Positions 1 to 11,200 of a stretch of DNA of 64,000 bases are shown in pieces (the first letter of the stretch is position 1; the number at the start of each line of letters is the position of its first letter). Position numbers and translations under genes: made by a program. This DNA comes from Siphonodentalium dalli (lineage: Eukaryota > Mollusca > Scaphopoda > Gadilida > Siphonodentaliidae), in the NCBI GenBank assembly GCA_032622095.1, contig CP136062.1, forward strand, positions 53,335,349-53,399,348, read 5' to 3'. Under the pieces are notes generated by a model that was not told the DNA's origin, did no database searches, and saw only the letters and a list, made by a program, of their open reading frames with translations.

Positions 1-262
1 ATATCTGGCCGGACCTGGTTTGCAAACTCATTCTAGATACTGGTCAAGTGAACTCATATACCAAATATGTTTGAGATTTGTGGAAATGAGCCCTGTGATG
101 TCGTCTATTTGCTATTTGGTAAATTCGACAAAAATAATAAACAAAGTCCAATAACTCTGGTAAAAATATCCGGCCGGACCTGGCTTGCGAACTCATTGTA
201 GGTAATGGTCAGTTGAACTCATATAACAAAAATCTTTGAAATCCGTTGACATTTGTTCAAGT
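1..262. repeat. Two tandem copies of a 166-bp interspersed repeat
   Basis: The word GGCCGGACCTGG recurs at 7 and 173, each followed by matching text (ACTCATT, then GAACTCATATA). The copies carry an AACTCTGGTAAAAAT phrase like the repeats at 12-16 kb, so this is probably the edge of the same broad class. The first copy starts at or before the window edge. Confidence 0.6.
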
Positions 263-1611
263 TATTTGGCGGGGGATAACAAGCAGTCAGTCTCCGTTCC
301 TACTACTTACAGGGGAATAACAAAAACAAGGACTTTCAAAAACAATTTATAATTTATAGATAATAATTTTGACATTCAAACTGGGCATGTCCCTTTAAAT
401 ATTCTGATCATAAGTAAATTCATAATTCTCATGTTTCTATAAATATTAGGTAAAATACAATTTTATTGAAGATGGTTTGAAATTTATCTCAATGTTTTAA
501 AATAGGCTGCAGTACTTTTCAGATGGTTAAAATATGCAATTGATACACAACAAGTGAAGCTCAAATTATTTAGAACTTTGATTTAATATTGGTATGAAAC
601 ACACACATCATAGAACGTCGTCTGTAAGAGGTTTTATCTTAATTGAGGGAGGGGGATGTCATAAGTACTGTTTAGACAATTTTTTTTGCATCCTTATCTT
701 GCCTTGTATGGGAGGACAAATCCACATTTATTAGCCAATTATGTTTAAAGAGAAAGTGTGTCTAATTTCCAGTATTTGAGTGATTTGTTTAATCTGAAGT
801 AACAACAATATTAACAATACGCCATGTGTGAGTGTCGATGGAACGGACATCGCTTTGCAAGAAAATGTGTTTGTGGATCAAAATTTGTTCACGCCCATAC
901 TAGTATGAGGTACTGGTATGCGTTGATATTTGCCTTGCATTGAACATAGAATCTCTCCGTTGAGTGGGTTAACAGAATGTAACGGACGCATCACAGCCGG
1001 GCCTCAAAATATGTAGATCTCTGGCTATAACGCTCGTAGAGATAATATTCCACCAGAACAAAACCTCGATCCTTTTGAAGTTTTGACAGGGAACCTAATA
1101 AAAATCGAAAAATATCTGTTATTCATCTTGCTTAAACATTTGTGTAAATACTGTCGGGAGAGGGGCCACCTTAAGTTGTTATAACTTGTCCCCCAATCAC
1201 TTGTAAATTGTGTTACAAATATGTTTAAACCATCAAATTTGACCCTCAATGATGTCTGTGTGAATAACACAAATGGTAACTCTGATATGCGATGTCAGGT
1301 GCAAAGTTGGAACGGACTTTGGTGCACAGGTAGTAAGGGGTAGGTATTTCTCACCTTCTATATAAACCGAACAGGGAATATATTTGTTTGTTATTATCTG
1401 TTCTTAATAATGTACTTCAATGTAGGTGAAGGTCCCAACTCGAAATTTCACGATTTAAGTGACTTTGTGAGCGATTTTGAATTGCGATTCTAACAATTAT
1501 GGAATTTTTCCTGGGAAATTAATTGAATGTTTATTGCAATATTGGCTCTTAAAAATGACAGAAAAGCATGCATTTTCGAGTTGGGAGCTTCACATATATT
1601 GAAGTACAGTA
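263..1611. other. No gene recognised
   Basis: AT-rich sequence with only short chance reading frames. No domain, splice-consistent exon or repeat family was recognised. Confidence 0.5.
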
Positions 1612-2053
1612 TTAAAGGTACTCAATCCGATCAGACGGTCCCCATATCATCAAGATACAACATTTCTTCAAAATACGATTTAGTTATCAGAATCGATTAT
1701 TTGCAACGAAATGGGATGCTAACCACTGTCAACTATGATATCAAATTTCCCCAAACTTGTTATTTTGTTCAACAATATATGGCCGTATTATCACTATTAT
1801 CAATCAAAATATTTTGCCGTATTACCACTTGATTTTAGAGTTATCCATCTTCATCCGCAATATTGTCCGAGACCTTCCATTTGAACATGTGTTTCTGGGC
1901 CACATATTATTACACATCTCAAGACATAACAAACTTCAAAAATCGATATCTGATCACTCTGAGCTTTGATGGGTGGGTTCCTCGACTCGAATAAAATATT
2001 TTTTACCCCCAAAGCCAAAGGCAAAACATATTTTTTACCCCCAAAGCCAAAGC
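1612..2053. mobile_element. Truncated TTAA/AGGTACTC fold-back MITE
   Basis: It begins TTAA then AGGTACTCAATCCGATCAGACG, the same terminus as the complete element at 48805-49200. It shares the internal stretch TTATCCATCTTCATCCGCA and the GGGTTCCTCGACTCGAAT stretch. The expected inverted right end (GAGTACCT then TTAA) is missing, and the element stops where another MITE starts at 2054. It is therefore an old copy with one intact end. Confidence 0.6.
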
Positions 2054-2277
2054 GGGCTGGTATCACCAAATTCATCCTTTGGGGACCTCATTCCTCATTC
2101 TGCATGGTCTCATCATTTACGTCGCCAATTTGAGGATACAGAGAAACTAACCTAAATAAGAAACTTTCTAAAGAAAGTAAAGAAAACTTGTTAATTTGAT
2201 AATATAGATACTTTCCAGAGAAGATGAGGCCTAAGCAGAATGAGGTCCCCAGAGAGTTAATTTAGTGATGCTAGCCC
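2054..2277. mobile_element. MITE of the GGGGACCTCATTC family, copy 1
   Basis: The left end GGGCTGGTATCACCAAATTC and the right end (GAATGAGGTCCCCAGAG ... GTGATGCTAGCCC) are imperfect inverted repeats of about 50 bp. Another copy lies at 3683-3968, and a further fragment follows at 2296-2325. Confidence 0.6.
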
Positions 2278-2370
2278 ACTGTGCGGGGTAACGTCAATAA
2301 ATTCACCCTCTGAGGACCTCCTGCAAATATCCAGCATCATATTTTCGGGCCTGATCACAGCAGTCTGAAC

Positions 2371-2453
2371 GTCGGAAATATGGCCTGTTGCCATTCAACG
2401 GAAAGCTCTCGGGGAGAGCTTTCCGATGAATGGCAACAAGCCATATTTCCGAC
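2371..2453. repeat. Near-perfect hairpin, 39-bp arms
   Basis: The arms begin GTCGGAAATATGG and end CCATATTTCCGAC around a GGGG-type loop with two or three mismatches. The right arm and its flank recur inverted at 5519-5590, so this is an interspersed fold-back family. Confidence 0.7.
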
Positions 2454-2605
2454 TAAATCCTGAAAAGTTACCCATAATTCTGCTGTGGTTATGGAGTCGA
2501 TTAATTAGGGCATTACTGTTATTCCAAATTCAAAGCAATGGAGTCTTCTAAAACTCTTTCAAGACTTGTCTGTCAAAGTTATTCAATACTACCCGAGGAC
2601 GGCAA

Positions 2606-2637
2606 TGGCATATCCTGTTAAGAAGGCTCGGACTTAA
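2606..2637. repeat. 32-bp direct repeat of the zinc-finger gene 3' end, outer copy
   Basis: Identical to 2885-2916, which contains the last codons (KSEPS) and stop codon of the zinc-finger gene on the minus strand. The two copies flank the TTAA element at 2638-2879, so the terminal codons appear a second time, non-coding, beyond the stop. Confidence 0.85.
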
Positions 2638-2879
2638 CCTTTTCATGACGGGAGCTGTGCTGGTGCATCACTAAAGACCCTGTGCCAGTGTATTCTCTTA
2701 TATACATGTATGTGAGCCTTGCATATAGAAGAGAATACACTGGCTTATAAGGTTAAGGTAAATATTTGTACGCCAATGCATTCTTTTATATATGTGAGAC
2801 TCTCTATGGGACACTCGCATATATAATGCATTGGCACAGGGTTTTCGGAAAATTTCAGGAAGCTCCAGTCATGGTTGGG
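2638..2879. mobile_element. TTAA-flanked MITE in the 3' UTR/flank of the zinc-finger gene
   Basis: Flanked by TTAA at 2634-2637 and 2880-2883. The imperfect inverted ends are CCTTTTCATGACGGGAGCT and AGCTCCAGTCATGGTTGGG. Inside are two copies of a roughly 75-bp hairpin module (2681-2757 and 2771-2841) with the GCCAATGCATTCT signature. The TTAA flanks and CC-start fit piggyBac-type non-autonomous elements. It ends 17 bp from the gene stop codon, so it probably lies in the transcript. Confidence 0.65.
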
Positions 2880-2896
2880 TTAACTGGCATATCCTG

Positions 2897-3594
2897 TTAA
2901 GAAGGCTCGGACTTAATAGTAATTACTGGACATTCAGTCACTTCACTAGATGTTTCAGCCGGTGTGTTTGGAATTATGGCATCTATACGAGGCAGACGTC
3001 CGCCCCCGTGATATCTCTGTAGATGTCTCGTCAGGTGTTGCTTCCATGAAAAACCTTTTCCACAATGAGAACATATGTTAGGTTTCACGTCCGAATGTGT
3101 CGTAACATGTGATGTCATGTTATATTTATAAAGAAAACGTTTACCACAGATGTGACACTCGTGTGGTTTCGTTCCTGTGTGAACAACCATGTGCGCCCAA
3201 AGGGCTGCATTCTGCGCAAATTTTTTGTGGCAAGAACCACATTCAAATGGCTTATCTCCTGAATGCACACGCATATGGTTCGTTAGAGTTATTGCTTGCG
3301 CGAAGCCACGCCCACACACAGAACATTTATGTGGTTTGTCTCCAGAATGCAGTAAAGAATGTTTCATTAAAGCGGCTTTCCTGGGAAATTTCCTGTTGCA
3401 CTGCTCACATTCGAAAGGCTTTGCATCGGAGTGAGCAACCATGTGGTTTGTCAGAGAACCTGCGTTTGAGAAACTCTTTGAGCATATCTCACAAGTGTAT
3501 GGCTTTTCTCCTGTATGGATTGGCATGTGCCTTGACAGACCATTTCTTTGTGCGAACCTCTTACCACATATGTCACATTCGTGTGGTCGGTCAC
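2897..3594 (-). CDS. C2H2 zinc-finger protein, exon 2 (terminal)
   Basis: This exon encodes residues 157 to 387 of the spliced protein plus the TAA stop. It carries seven C2H2 fingers in a row, all with both cysteines and both histidines, joined by TGEKP-like linkers (HTGEKPY, HSDAKPF, HSGDKPH, HTGTKPH). After the last finger comes a 38-residue tail that ends IKSEPS and contains a sumoylation-type consensus (I-K-S-E). The 3' splice site is the AG at 3596-3595 after a pyrimidine-rich run. Joined to exon 1 with phase 1, it reads HTGDRPHEC across the junction, an ideal inter-finger linker. Such proteins usually bind DNA in the nucleus as transcription factors; which gene it is cannot be told from fingers alone. 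No KRAB, BTB or SCAN domain is visible. Confidence 0.9.
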
Positions 3595-3682
3595 CTGAAA
3601 TTAAAACCATTCTTAGTTTAATAATTGTACATGTAACAAGACCAAGTCTGAGTTTAGGGGGAATTTAGTGATGCTATCCCGC

Positions 3683-3968
3683 ATAGCCAGCTAAAATTCA
3701 CCCCCTGGGAACCTCATTCTGCATGGCCTCATCTGCTATGGGAGACATAGACTCAGATTGAAGTTCCCAAATTGTGAATATTATGATGTACGCCCATTGT
3801 GAACCTCGATTACGCAATGTGTCATCTGCCAATTTGGGATATAGAGAAACTAAACTAAAAAAGAAATAGAATCTATGTGAAGACATTTCTATAGAAATTT
3901 GATAATAAAGAAAAGATGAGGCCTAAGCAGAATGAGGTCCCCAGAGGGTGAATTTAGTTATGCTAGCC
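3683..3968. mobile_element. MITE of the GGGGACCTCATTC family, copy 2
   Basis: Inverted ends with the phrases AATTCACCCCCTGGGAACC and GATGAGGCCTAAGCAGAATG match the copy at 2054-2277. A further right-end-like piece (GAATTTAGTGATGCTATCCC) sits just before it at 3661, so copies are stacked or nested here. Confidence 0.6.
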
Positions 3969-5451
3969 CTCATTCTGCAAATGACAGGCAATAATCAGGC
4001 TTGAAAAATACCACACCTGTATGGCCAGTTTACTTATCAAAAATAGCTAAAGTAATTTCATTTAACCAAAATATTGCCAATGATCACCTCTTTGAATGTA
4101 TAACTATTTATAGATTGACCCAAAAAAAATGGAAGTGCTGCTGACGTAGTGCATCAAAATTTGAGATTATTACAATACCTTATTGAAAGAGTTAAATATG
4201 GTCAATCTCTTCTGGGCCACAATTACAACAACATTTGTTATAAAACCAGATTTGAAGACTACAAATACTTTTTCTGTGAATAAAACAGACAAAACTGAAG
4301 ATTGAGTATTTATTTATCTGGGGCCAAAACAAAAAACCTCTTTGTTTCTGATACCCTGCCTGGCTGAGATTGTCTTGCCTTCCTCAATTTTTTTTCTATA
4401 TTCTCCAGAAAGCTAGTCTATATAGTTACCTGTTGAGAGTGTCAATGTGAATATTTATCGTTTTCACAATACCAACAGCAGAAATAAGTGGGTTATTTAT
4501 TAAGCTTAACATTGATCAAAATCTTACTGCAGAATAAATTAATTCAAGGAACAAAATGCTTTTATCCAATACTTCATGCTTGGCTTATTTTCAATGCACA
4601 TGTATCTACCATATTACATGACACCATGATTACACTATGATATTGCTTACTGCTGAAATGTTTCTAAAAAAAACAAAAAATTTGCAACCAAAAAAAAAAA
4701 TCTCTGCCTGCCTGTCTGGAATTTTTTTCCAATGTTATCGGAAACAGAGAAGTTTTTTGTTTTGGCCTAGGCATAATAAAGTGGTTAATTTCTGCAAAAT
4801 ATCTCAATCAAAATGGCATTTTGTCTTGACGGAGAGTAAGTTAAAGTTGAAATAAAATAAAAGAAGCGTTTTCGGACAGGTGTCTGATTCATATTCATTA
4901 GTTTATACACTGAAACAATATAAAACTTGTTAAGAAGAGATAGACCATCCTTAATCACATTTGTTCACCTGTTGCTATTCCAAGAAAAAATTGACCATTT
5001 TTTTCTATAACAATAAAGTGTGTTTGTTAGGTTTATCCTGATTGGGTAATAATAAAGACCATTTGTGAGTAAAATGTAAAATTGCCGAAAAATTGCTGTT
5101 ACTTTGATACACAATGTCTTCAAAGTATATAAACTTATTAGAGATAGTTTAAACATATTTTATTTTATTATCAATGCATAGTATTAACATACACACAGGC
5201 AAAAGGGATGGGATGACAAGTGCTGTCACTTACAGTAACCCATTGTCAAAACACTGAATATATACAGATTAAACGCTGACAAGAGCAAGGAAATATGTTA
5301 TAACAATATAGCTATGTACAAGTAATGACAACTAACAGACTAACAGTAGAAAGAATTGATGGATTGTTTCATATGTTATGTATGAGAGAAGGAAGAGTGA
5401 TACAACAAACACGCGATAGAGACACTGAAATTAAGCAAATGGTAGGAAGGA

Positions 5452-5477
5452 TGGAGAGAGAGAGAGAGAGAGAGAGA
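5452..5477. repeat. GA microsatellite
   Basis: About 11 uninterrupted GA units. Confidence 0.9.
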
Positions 5478-5518
5478 TGTACTGAAGTACATGTATTCAA
5501 TGGATATTATTTGCACAG

Positions 5519-5590
5519 CAGAATTATGGGTAACTTTTCAGGATTTAGTCAGAAATATGGCTTGTTGCCATTCATCGGAAAGCTCTCCAC
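5519..5590. repeat. Inverted copy of the right arm of the 2371-2453 hairpin
   Basis: Reads as the reverse complement of about 2412-2485, including AGAATTATGGGTAACTTTTC and CCATTCATCGGAAAGCTCTC. Confidence 0.7.
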
Positions 5591-6239
5591 ACAAAGGGCC
5601 AAAAGTTCTATTCAATAACTAGGTTTAACTCGAGGACTGAACATTATGTTTATGAGTTGCTTTAATATGTGTATGTCATAATGTACGATTTGCGACTACC
5701 AGAGTTATCGTCGATGACCGGTATTGTCTCTCCTGACTATATAGGTATATCAAACTCACTTCTAATTAAAGGAGTCATCACCACGTGTGTTCTTCATTAC
5801 TTCAACAAAGCGATGATCTATCAAAACATGCATCATGATTTGGGTTTGACGGTAATAAGAGCTTTATAAAAGGTCTCTATGTCATTATTAATAATGAACT
5901 GCTTTCCTACCGATAGCAAAGGTCGCTCAAGCAGCGATTGTCGAAATAATCAAAATAAAAGACATAATGTTGTAGAAACTAATAGCATTTGGCAACTTCT
6001 AAAAGCATTTGGCAAAAATTATTTTCATTTGGCACAATATTTGGCAAAAGTAAATTTCAGGCCAAGCGGACCCTGTCTATTATAGTTACATGTATATTCA
6101 ACTATAATAGGCAAATATGGATATCGCCGTTTAGTGAATTGGATAAAAGAAGCATAACCCAATATTATTATTTTTTTAAATGATTAAAAAACAGTGTCAT
6201 ACTAAATCGGTACCATGTTTGTTTTCGTGTCTGGATTAA

Positions 6240-6693
6240 CCCTTTACCCAACAGTTCTTTCTAACGGCCCTGTGCCAATGCATTGTCTTATATATGCGAG
6301 TCGACCATAGGTCGCCTCGCATATATAAGAGAATGCATTGGCTTAACACATATTAAAAATGATAAAATTGTCAAAGAATGTAGAAAAATATTATAAAAAT
6401 TGTTAAAAAATGTAAGAAAAAATTATAAAATTGTTAAAGAATGTAAGAAAAAATGGTAAAAAGTGTTAAATTTATTTTTTTTAAGGCCAATGCATTCTCT
6501 TATATATGCGAGGCGACCTATGGTCGACTCGCATATATAAGAGAATGCATTGGCACAGGGCATAACTGTAACCATCATAATGTAGTCAATGAACCGGTTC
6601 CAATGATATCCATATTTGTATGGTGTTATTGAGACAGACCGAAGATATTTTATGCTGTTGAAGCTTTATTTGGGCGTTTTGTTGGATAAAGGG
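6240..6693. mobile_element. TTAA-flanked piggyBac-type MITE with two hairpin modules
   Basis: TTAA lies at 6236-6239 and 6694-6697. The ends are CCCTTTACCCAACA and its inverse with one change. It contains two inverted roughly 77-bp modules (6266-6343 and 6485-6560), each itself a hairpin with the word GCCAATGCATTCTCTTATATATGC split over its arms. Between them is a low-complexity A-rich spacer with repeated TGTTAAA/GTAAGAAAAA words. Confidence 0.75.
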
Positions 6694-6755
6694 TTAATCA
6701 CGTTGGTAGATGATAAGGAAGTCAATGAACATTCAGTTAGTTTAAATATTGTTAA

Positions 6756-7232
6756 CCCTTGTGCCAGGTCCGATTTTTGTATCAACCCATATAACCTGTG
6801 CCAATGCATTCTCTTATATATGCGAGTCGACCATAGGTCGCCTCGCATATATAAGAGAATGCATTGGCCTAACAATTTTTCATCATTTGTTATTTTTTTT
6901 TACAATTTTTTACAATTTTAATAATTTTTTCTTATATTCTTTAACTCTTTCAGTGCAAGACTTATTTTGTAGGTTTAGTGCCAGGGAATCTTACGTTTTT
7001 CATGGGCATCAAAATTATTACTATGAATACATGGTGATAAAGTTTTGAGTTATAACATTCCCCTAAGGTTTTATCCAGTTCGTTTTTAAATTCGCTATAG
7101 CATCCTTAAGCATACCCAAAAAAAATTCAACCAAAAAAAAAAAACAATTGTTTTTGGGCTGATTTTATCGGCCCTGGCACTCTACATACCGTAAATTCGG
7201 GCCGATGAGATCGGCCCCTGGCACTGAAAGGG
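6756..7232. mobile_element. piggyBac-type MITE, longer variant
   Basis: Left TTAA at 6752-6755, then CCCTTGTGCCAGGTCC. The right end (GGCACTGAAAGGG) is followed by ATAA, a decayed TTAA. It holds one hairpin module (6798-6868) just after the subterminal phrase TGTATCAACCCATATAA. The first roughly 370 bp reappear inverted at 20395-20758. Confidence 0.75.
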
Positions 7233-7419
7233 ATAAGGAGAAGCGAATGTGTATCTATGTTAATGTCAATAATACGTGTGCGATTATAAATAAAATAAAA
7301 GGTTACAAACCCAGCGTCCCACAAATCGAGGTGGGTTTTTGGGACGTTGGCTTTTTTTAAGAACAAACAATTCAAATTCTGGCAAAATTTGACTCAAACT
7401 AGAAGATGACCTGCATGTT

Positions 7420-7760
7420 CTCAAAGGTGAGACACACACCAAGTATCAAGAGATTCTTTTGAAGAATGCTGAATTTATCATTGAGACAACACACATGTTA
7501 TTTCTAAATGGAATAAAGTAGAACTTGGTCTGTACATGTGTCTTCTCAACAGAGAACCAAATATCAAGAAATTCTGTTGAATATTGCTCAAGTTACCGTA
7601 CCATGCGGCCAACATGAAAACAGCGGGCATAACTCAGTCAAAAATCATCCGACCATGACCACATTCAAACTTGGTTTAAGTCTTCTCAAGTTTGAACCAC
7701 ATGCCAAATATCAAGAAATTCTGTTGAATTTTGTTCAAGTTACCATCCGGACAATGATGG
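7420..7760. repeat. Degenerate 143-bp tandem repeat
   Basis: The phrase ATATCAAGAAATTCTGTTGAA recurs at about 7556 and 7699 with a more diverged copy near 7440. It resembles the core of the GGGCCATAACTC-type elements elsewhere in the window. Confidence 0.55.
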
Positions 7761-8038
7761 ATGGGCGGACTAGCCGACACATGGAGCGGACATGCTGATT
7801 ATAAACGAATTTGATCTGGAAACTGTTCATTTGCTTCAGTACTGTTAAGAGTGTAACATGGCTGTGCACAGGGATGTGAGATCCCATAATCTCCAAACAA
7901 AGGTAAGTGGTGGATTTTTGCACTGTCAAATTAAAAACTACTACATGTATAGTTGAATATAACTATAATAGGTACAATCCAGGATGTGACTGACCTAGTA
8001 CCGGTACTAGTAAGTTGGTAGATTCATTTAATGCTCAC

Positions 8039-8504
8039 CTGTATGTGTGAGTGAATGTATCTCAAGATCGACTCTGCGGAGACAACGATGTCCACAGATT
8101 CCACATTCATGAGGCCTCACACTCGAATGGATTGTCATATGTCGATTCCTATATTCTTTCCTGGCAAACCGCTTTTCACATATGTCACATGCGTATGGCT
8201 TCTCCTTCACCTTACTACAATCAAGAGGCTCCTCGGGGTCAAATTGTGAGCTGCTGCCTTCTGAATGTCCCTCTATGCGGCCAGAAGAAACAGGGTTCGA
8301 TATCTGCTCATTAATGGCTCCATCTGCCTGTCCTGCTAATAGTATGCGTCCAGAAATGGCTGGGTTTGATAACGGCTCATTACTAGCGCTGATTGAGTTG
8401 ATCACCTTTAAGTGATTCTCCATATGCTGAGCCATGGTTGTCTCGGCGATGATCTGGCCACACAACCCACACTGAGAACCATTGCTGCTTGCCGACTTAT
8501 CCAT
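8039..8504 (-). CDS. C2H2 zinc-finger protein, exon 1
   Basis: This exon encodes residues 1 to 155 and the first base of codon 156, starting at ATG 8504-8502. An in-frame TAA two codons upstream supports this start unless a further 5' exon exists. An atypical short finger (C12, C15, H27, H31, one residue shorter than usual) is followed by a serine/glycine-rich linker with a repeated SNP-x-x-SGRI phrase (46-53 and 69-76). An EEPLDCS stretch recalls CtBP-binding PxDLS motifs but has Cys for Leu, so this is weak. Two standard fingers (C106-H126 and C134-H154) follow. The exon ends CACATACAG before GTGAGC. Spliced to exon 2 the protein is 387 residues with ten fingers. Confidence 0.85.
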
Positions 8505-9352
8505 AGTTTAAAAATTATAGTGTACACCTACTGGTATATAATTCACCTTCTGAACATCAGTAACTGAGACATGTGACGACTTAAGCACAGAAGTTTTGAA
8601 TTTTGTGGAATATGTTCCATTTATTAATTGATGGACTATTTCTCATTATCTCATAGTACCTGAAACAGACAGAAAAAAGTATAGGCAAAATTAAAAATGA
8701 GTGTTTAATTTCACAACCAATTTACCGGTGTAACACGTCATCTCCCTTCCCAGGATATCTCCCCCCACTCTGGATACCTCCCCCCCCCTTATAAAAAATA
8801 AATTTTGCTCATTTGATATAGTTTGATCCTGAAATGGCCAGAAAAAAGTTGTTTTTATATTTAATTTTTTTTTTTTTAGATTTAAACTGTTTTTTTTCTT
8901 CTTCTAAATGATAAAAATTAGTTTTTCAGGCCTGGATATCCCCCCCCCCCCACCCAGGACCTACATGAGAAATAATTCTCTTATGGTTTTATTGCTTATT
9001 GCTTATTTTGCTTTTTTAGTCATGAAACGGCAAGAAATAAACTTCTTCTGAGAAAAAGTTGTTTGATACAGGGTTTGGGGTGGGGGATGTCCAGGCCTGG
9101 ATATATGTACCCTACCCAGCACCTACATGACAGAAAATCCTCTTATGGTTTATTGCTTATTATGCTTTATATATTCATGAAATGGTGAGAAAACGTCTTT
9201 CGAGAAAAAGTTGTTTGAGTCAGCCTCAGTCAGGGTTTTGGGTGGGGGGGGGGGGGGGGGTAAAATCACCCCACCAGCTGTAATCTCTAGATACATTGTT
9301 TATTAGGACTATTATACATCAATCTGACCGCCAGTTACCTACATTTGTACAT
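8505..9352. repeat. 5' flank of the zinc-finger gene; G/C-run tandem repeat
   Basis: No TATA-type promoter was identified. From about 8740 to 9260 a 163-bp unit recurs with the phrase CCTACATGA then TCTTATGGTTT (8951 and 9114). It is interspersed with long C or G runs, up to about 18 G near 9243-9260. Confidence 0.5.
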
Positions 9353-9356
9353 TTAA

Positions 9357-9566
9357 CCCTTTCAGTGCCAAGTTTGATTTTTGTATCAACCCATATTTCC
9401 TTGATCATTTTTCAAATTTATTGATTATAATAATGTGATACATTGATTGAAAGAGCTCTATTAAGAGCTCTTTCCATGAATGAATCACATTATTATAAAC
9501 AATAAATTTGAAAAATGATCGAGGAAATATGGGTTGATACAAAAATCGGACTTGGCACTGAAAGGG
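9357..9566. mobile_element. Palindromic 210-bp piggyBac-type MITE
   Basis: TTAA at 9353-9356 and 9567-9570. The ends CCCTTTCAGTGCCAAG and CTTGGCACTGAAAGGG are perfect inverted repeats, and almost the whole element folds back on itself around AAGAGCTC. The terminus is of piggyBac type. It shares the subterminal TGTATCAACCCATAT with the elements at 6756 and 20758 but lacks their internal hairpin module. Confidence 0.85.
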
Positions 9567-9570
9567 TTAA

Positions 9571-10231
9571 CATTGCATTGAGTACATGTATTTCATCCTA
9601 TTTTCACTTTATATTCCGACCACAGCAGGTTTTATGCGTGTTACAATTTAGCAGCCTCTGGGGACAGATGGTATGTGCAACAATTATGACCAGTGTGTGG
9701 GCAAAATTGTACCATTTTAAAATATACACAATGTATATATTTAAAGTCACCGGTAAAACAATTTAAAATATTACTAACACTGTTGGTCTTGTTCTCGTTT
9801 GTAGCAACAATTGACACGTCTTATTAAAGATTAAAGGACGAAGATCATTATGCATCATCCGGCAGAACAATAGACCAGGGACGATGAAGAAACATCATCA
9901 TCAATGTTTGGGGAGTAAGTCGCCATGACATTTACCCCTTTCACATAATAACATACATGTACATGTACATGTATAGAATGAAATAAAATTAATGAATTCA
10001 GTTTTAAATTTAAGCTTGGTGTTTAGTCATACATATGGTATACTGCGGGTTATAAAAGTTGTTATCGAATAGCTCCTTGAACTGTTGAACCAATTCAGTG
10101 GAAACAATGTAATCTGGTAACTATTCCAGATTGTAATTACTCTCTGGGAAAGAAATATTTTCGCATATCTTTGACAATTATGTGCTTTTACATCTTATGC
10201 TTATGTTTTCCTACATGGAGTGAATCTTCAA
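9571..10231. other. No gene recognised
   Basis: Only a short ACATGT microsatellite-like run near 9955-9972 stands out. Confidence 0.5.
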
Positions 10232-11200
10232 ATGAAAGTGTCAATGAAACTGTGCTCAACTTGGAAAGGGAATAATTTCATGTATTACAGTCAATGGAGT
10301 GATTAGGATTGTGGAAAGTTGAAAGGTCTAGTTATGCAAAGAGTAAAATCCAAGATGGCCGCTGGCAGCCATGTTTTTTTGCCGAATGCCCACTAAATGA
10401 CTCGTTCCCATTTACATGTCAATGTTAACATTCATGACAAATTTCACAAAGATCCGACGAAAGGTACGACCTGTAGCCTATGCCAAAGGATTTAGTCATA
10501 CAAAGAGTAAAATCCAAAATGGCTGCTGGTGGCCATGTTTTTTGGCCGAATGACACCAAAATGACTCGTTCCCATCTACATGTCAATATTAACTTCCACG
10601 ACAAATTTCATGATGATCAGACGAACACTCCGGCCTGTAGTCTGTGCTAATGGATTGAATTTTGAAATCCAATATGGCCGCTGGTGGCCATGTTTTTTTG
10701 CCGAATGACCCCAAAATGACTCGTTCCCATCTAGATGTCAATGTCAACAGCCATGACAAATTTCATAATGATCCAACCAAAGGTATGACCTCTAGCTTGT
10801 GCCAAAGGATTTAGTCATGCAAAGAGTAAAATCCAAGATGGCTGCTGGCGGCCATGTTTTTTGGCCGAATGACCCCAAAATTAATCGTTCCCATCTACAT
10901 GTGAATATTAACATCCATGACAAATTTCATGATGATCAGACAAATAGTATGGCCTGTAGCCCATGCTAAAGGATTGAATTTTGAAATCCAAAATGGCTGC
11001 TGGCGGCCATGTTTTTTTCCCGAATGACCCCAAAATGACTCGTTCCCATCTACATGTAAATGTCAACATTCATGATAAATTTCATAAAGATCAGACCAAA
11101 GGTATGACCTGTAGCCCGCAGGAAAGGAAATTGTTGACGGACACACGCACACATGGACGACGGATGCCAATAGCTCAAACTTACAAAGTAAGTTGAGCTA
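10232..11200. mobile_element. Non-autonomous element with five 160-bp core repeats and a 3' hairpin
   Basis: A leader (AATGAAAGTGTCAATGA, then GCTCAACTTGGAAAGGG) precedes five monomers starting near 10337, 10500, 10655, 10819 and 10976. Two monomer types differ at their start (CAAAGAGTAAAATCC or GAATTTTGAAATCC), in the order A-A-B-A-B. The element ends in a hairpin at 11171-11200 (TAGCTCAAACTTAC ... GTAAGTTGAGCTA) whose arm matches the GCTCAACTT of the 5' end. Leader, core array and terminal hairpin fit the pearl/HINE type of Helitron-related elements known in bivalves. No transposase is present. Confidence 0.6.

Larger units (their letters stand above)
3595..8038 (-). other. 4,444-bp intron of the zinc-finger gene, filled with MITEs
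   Basis: The donor is GT at 8038-8037 (CAG/GTGAGC) and the acceptor is TTTTAATTTCAG ending at 3595. The intron holds a MITE at 3683-3968, a GA microsatellite at about 5452-5477, a hairpin-family fragment at 5519-5590, two TTAA elements (6240-6693 and 6756-7232) and a tandem repeat at 7420-7760. Between 3969 and 5451, and from 5591 to 6235, I see no feature. Confidence 0.8.

Noticed and set aside
3109-3668. Plus-strand frames of 170, 81 and 75 codons
   Set aside because: They are antisense shadows of the zinc-finger exon 2.
10981-11196. 71-codon frame in the AAGATGGCCGC repeat
   Set aside because: It lies wholly inside a core monomer and the microsatellite-like tail; similar frames arise in other monomers.
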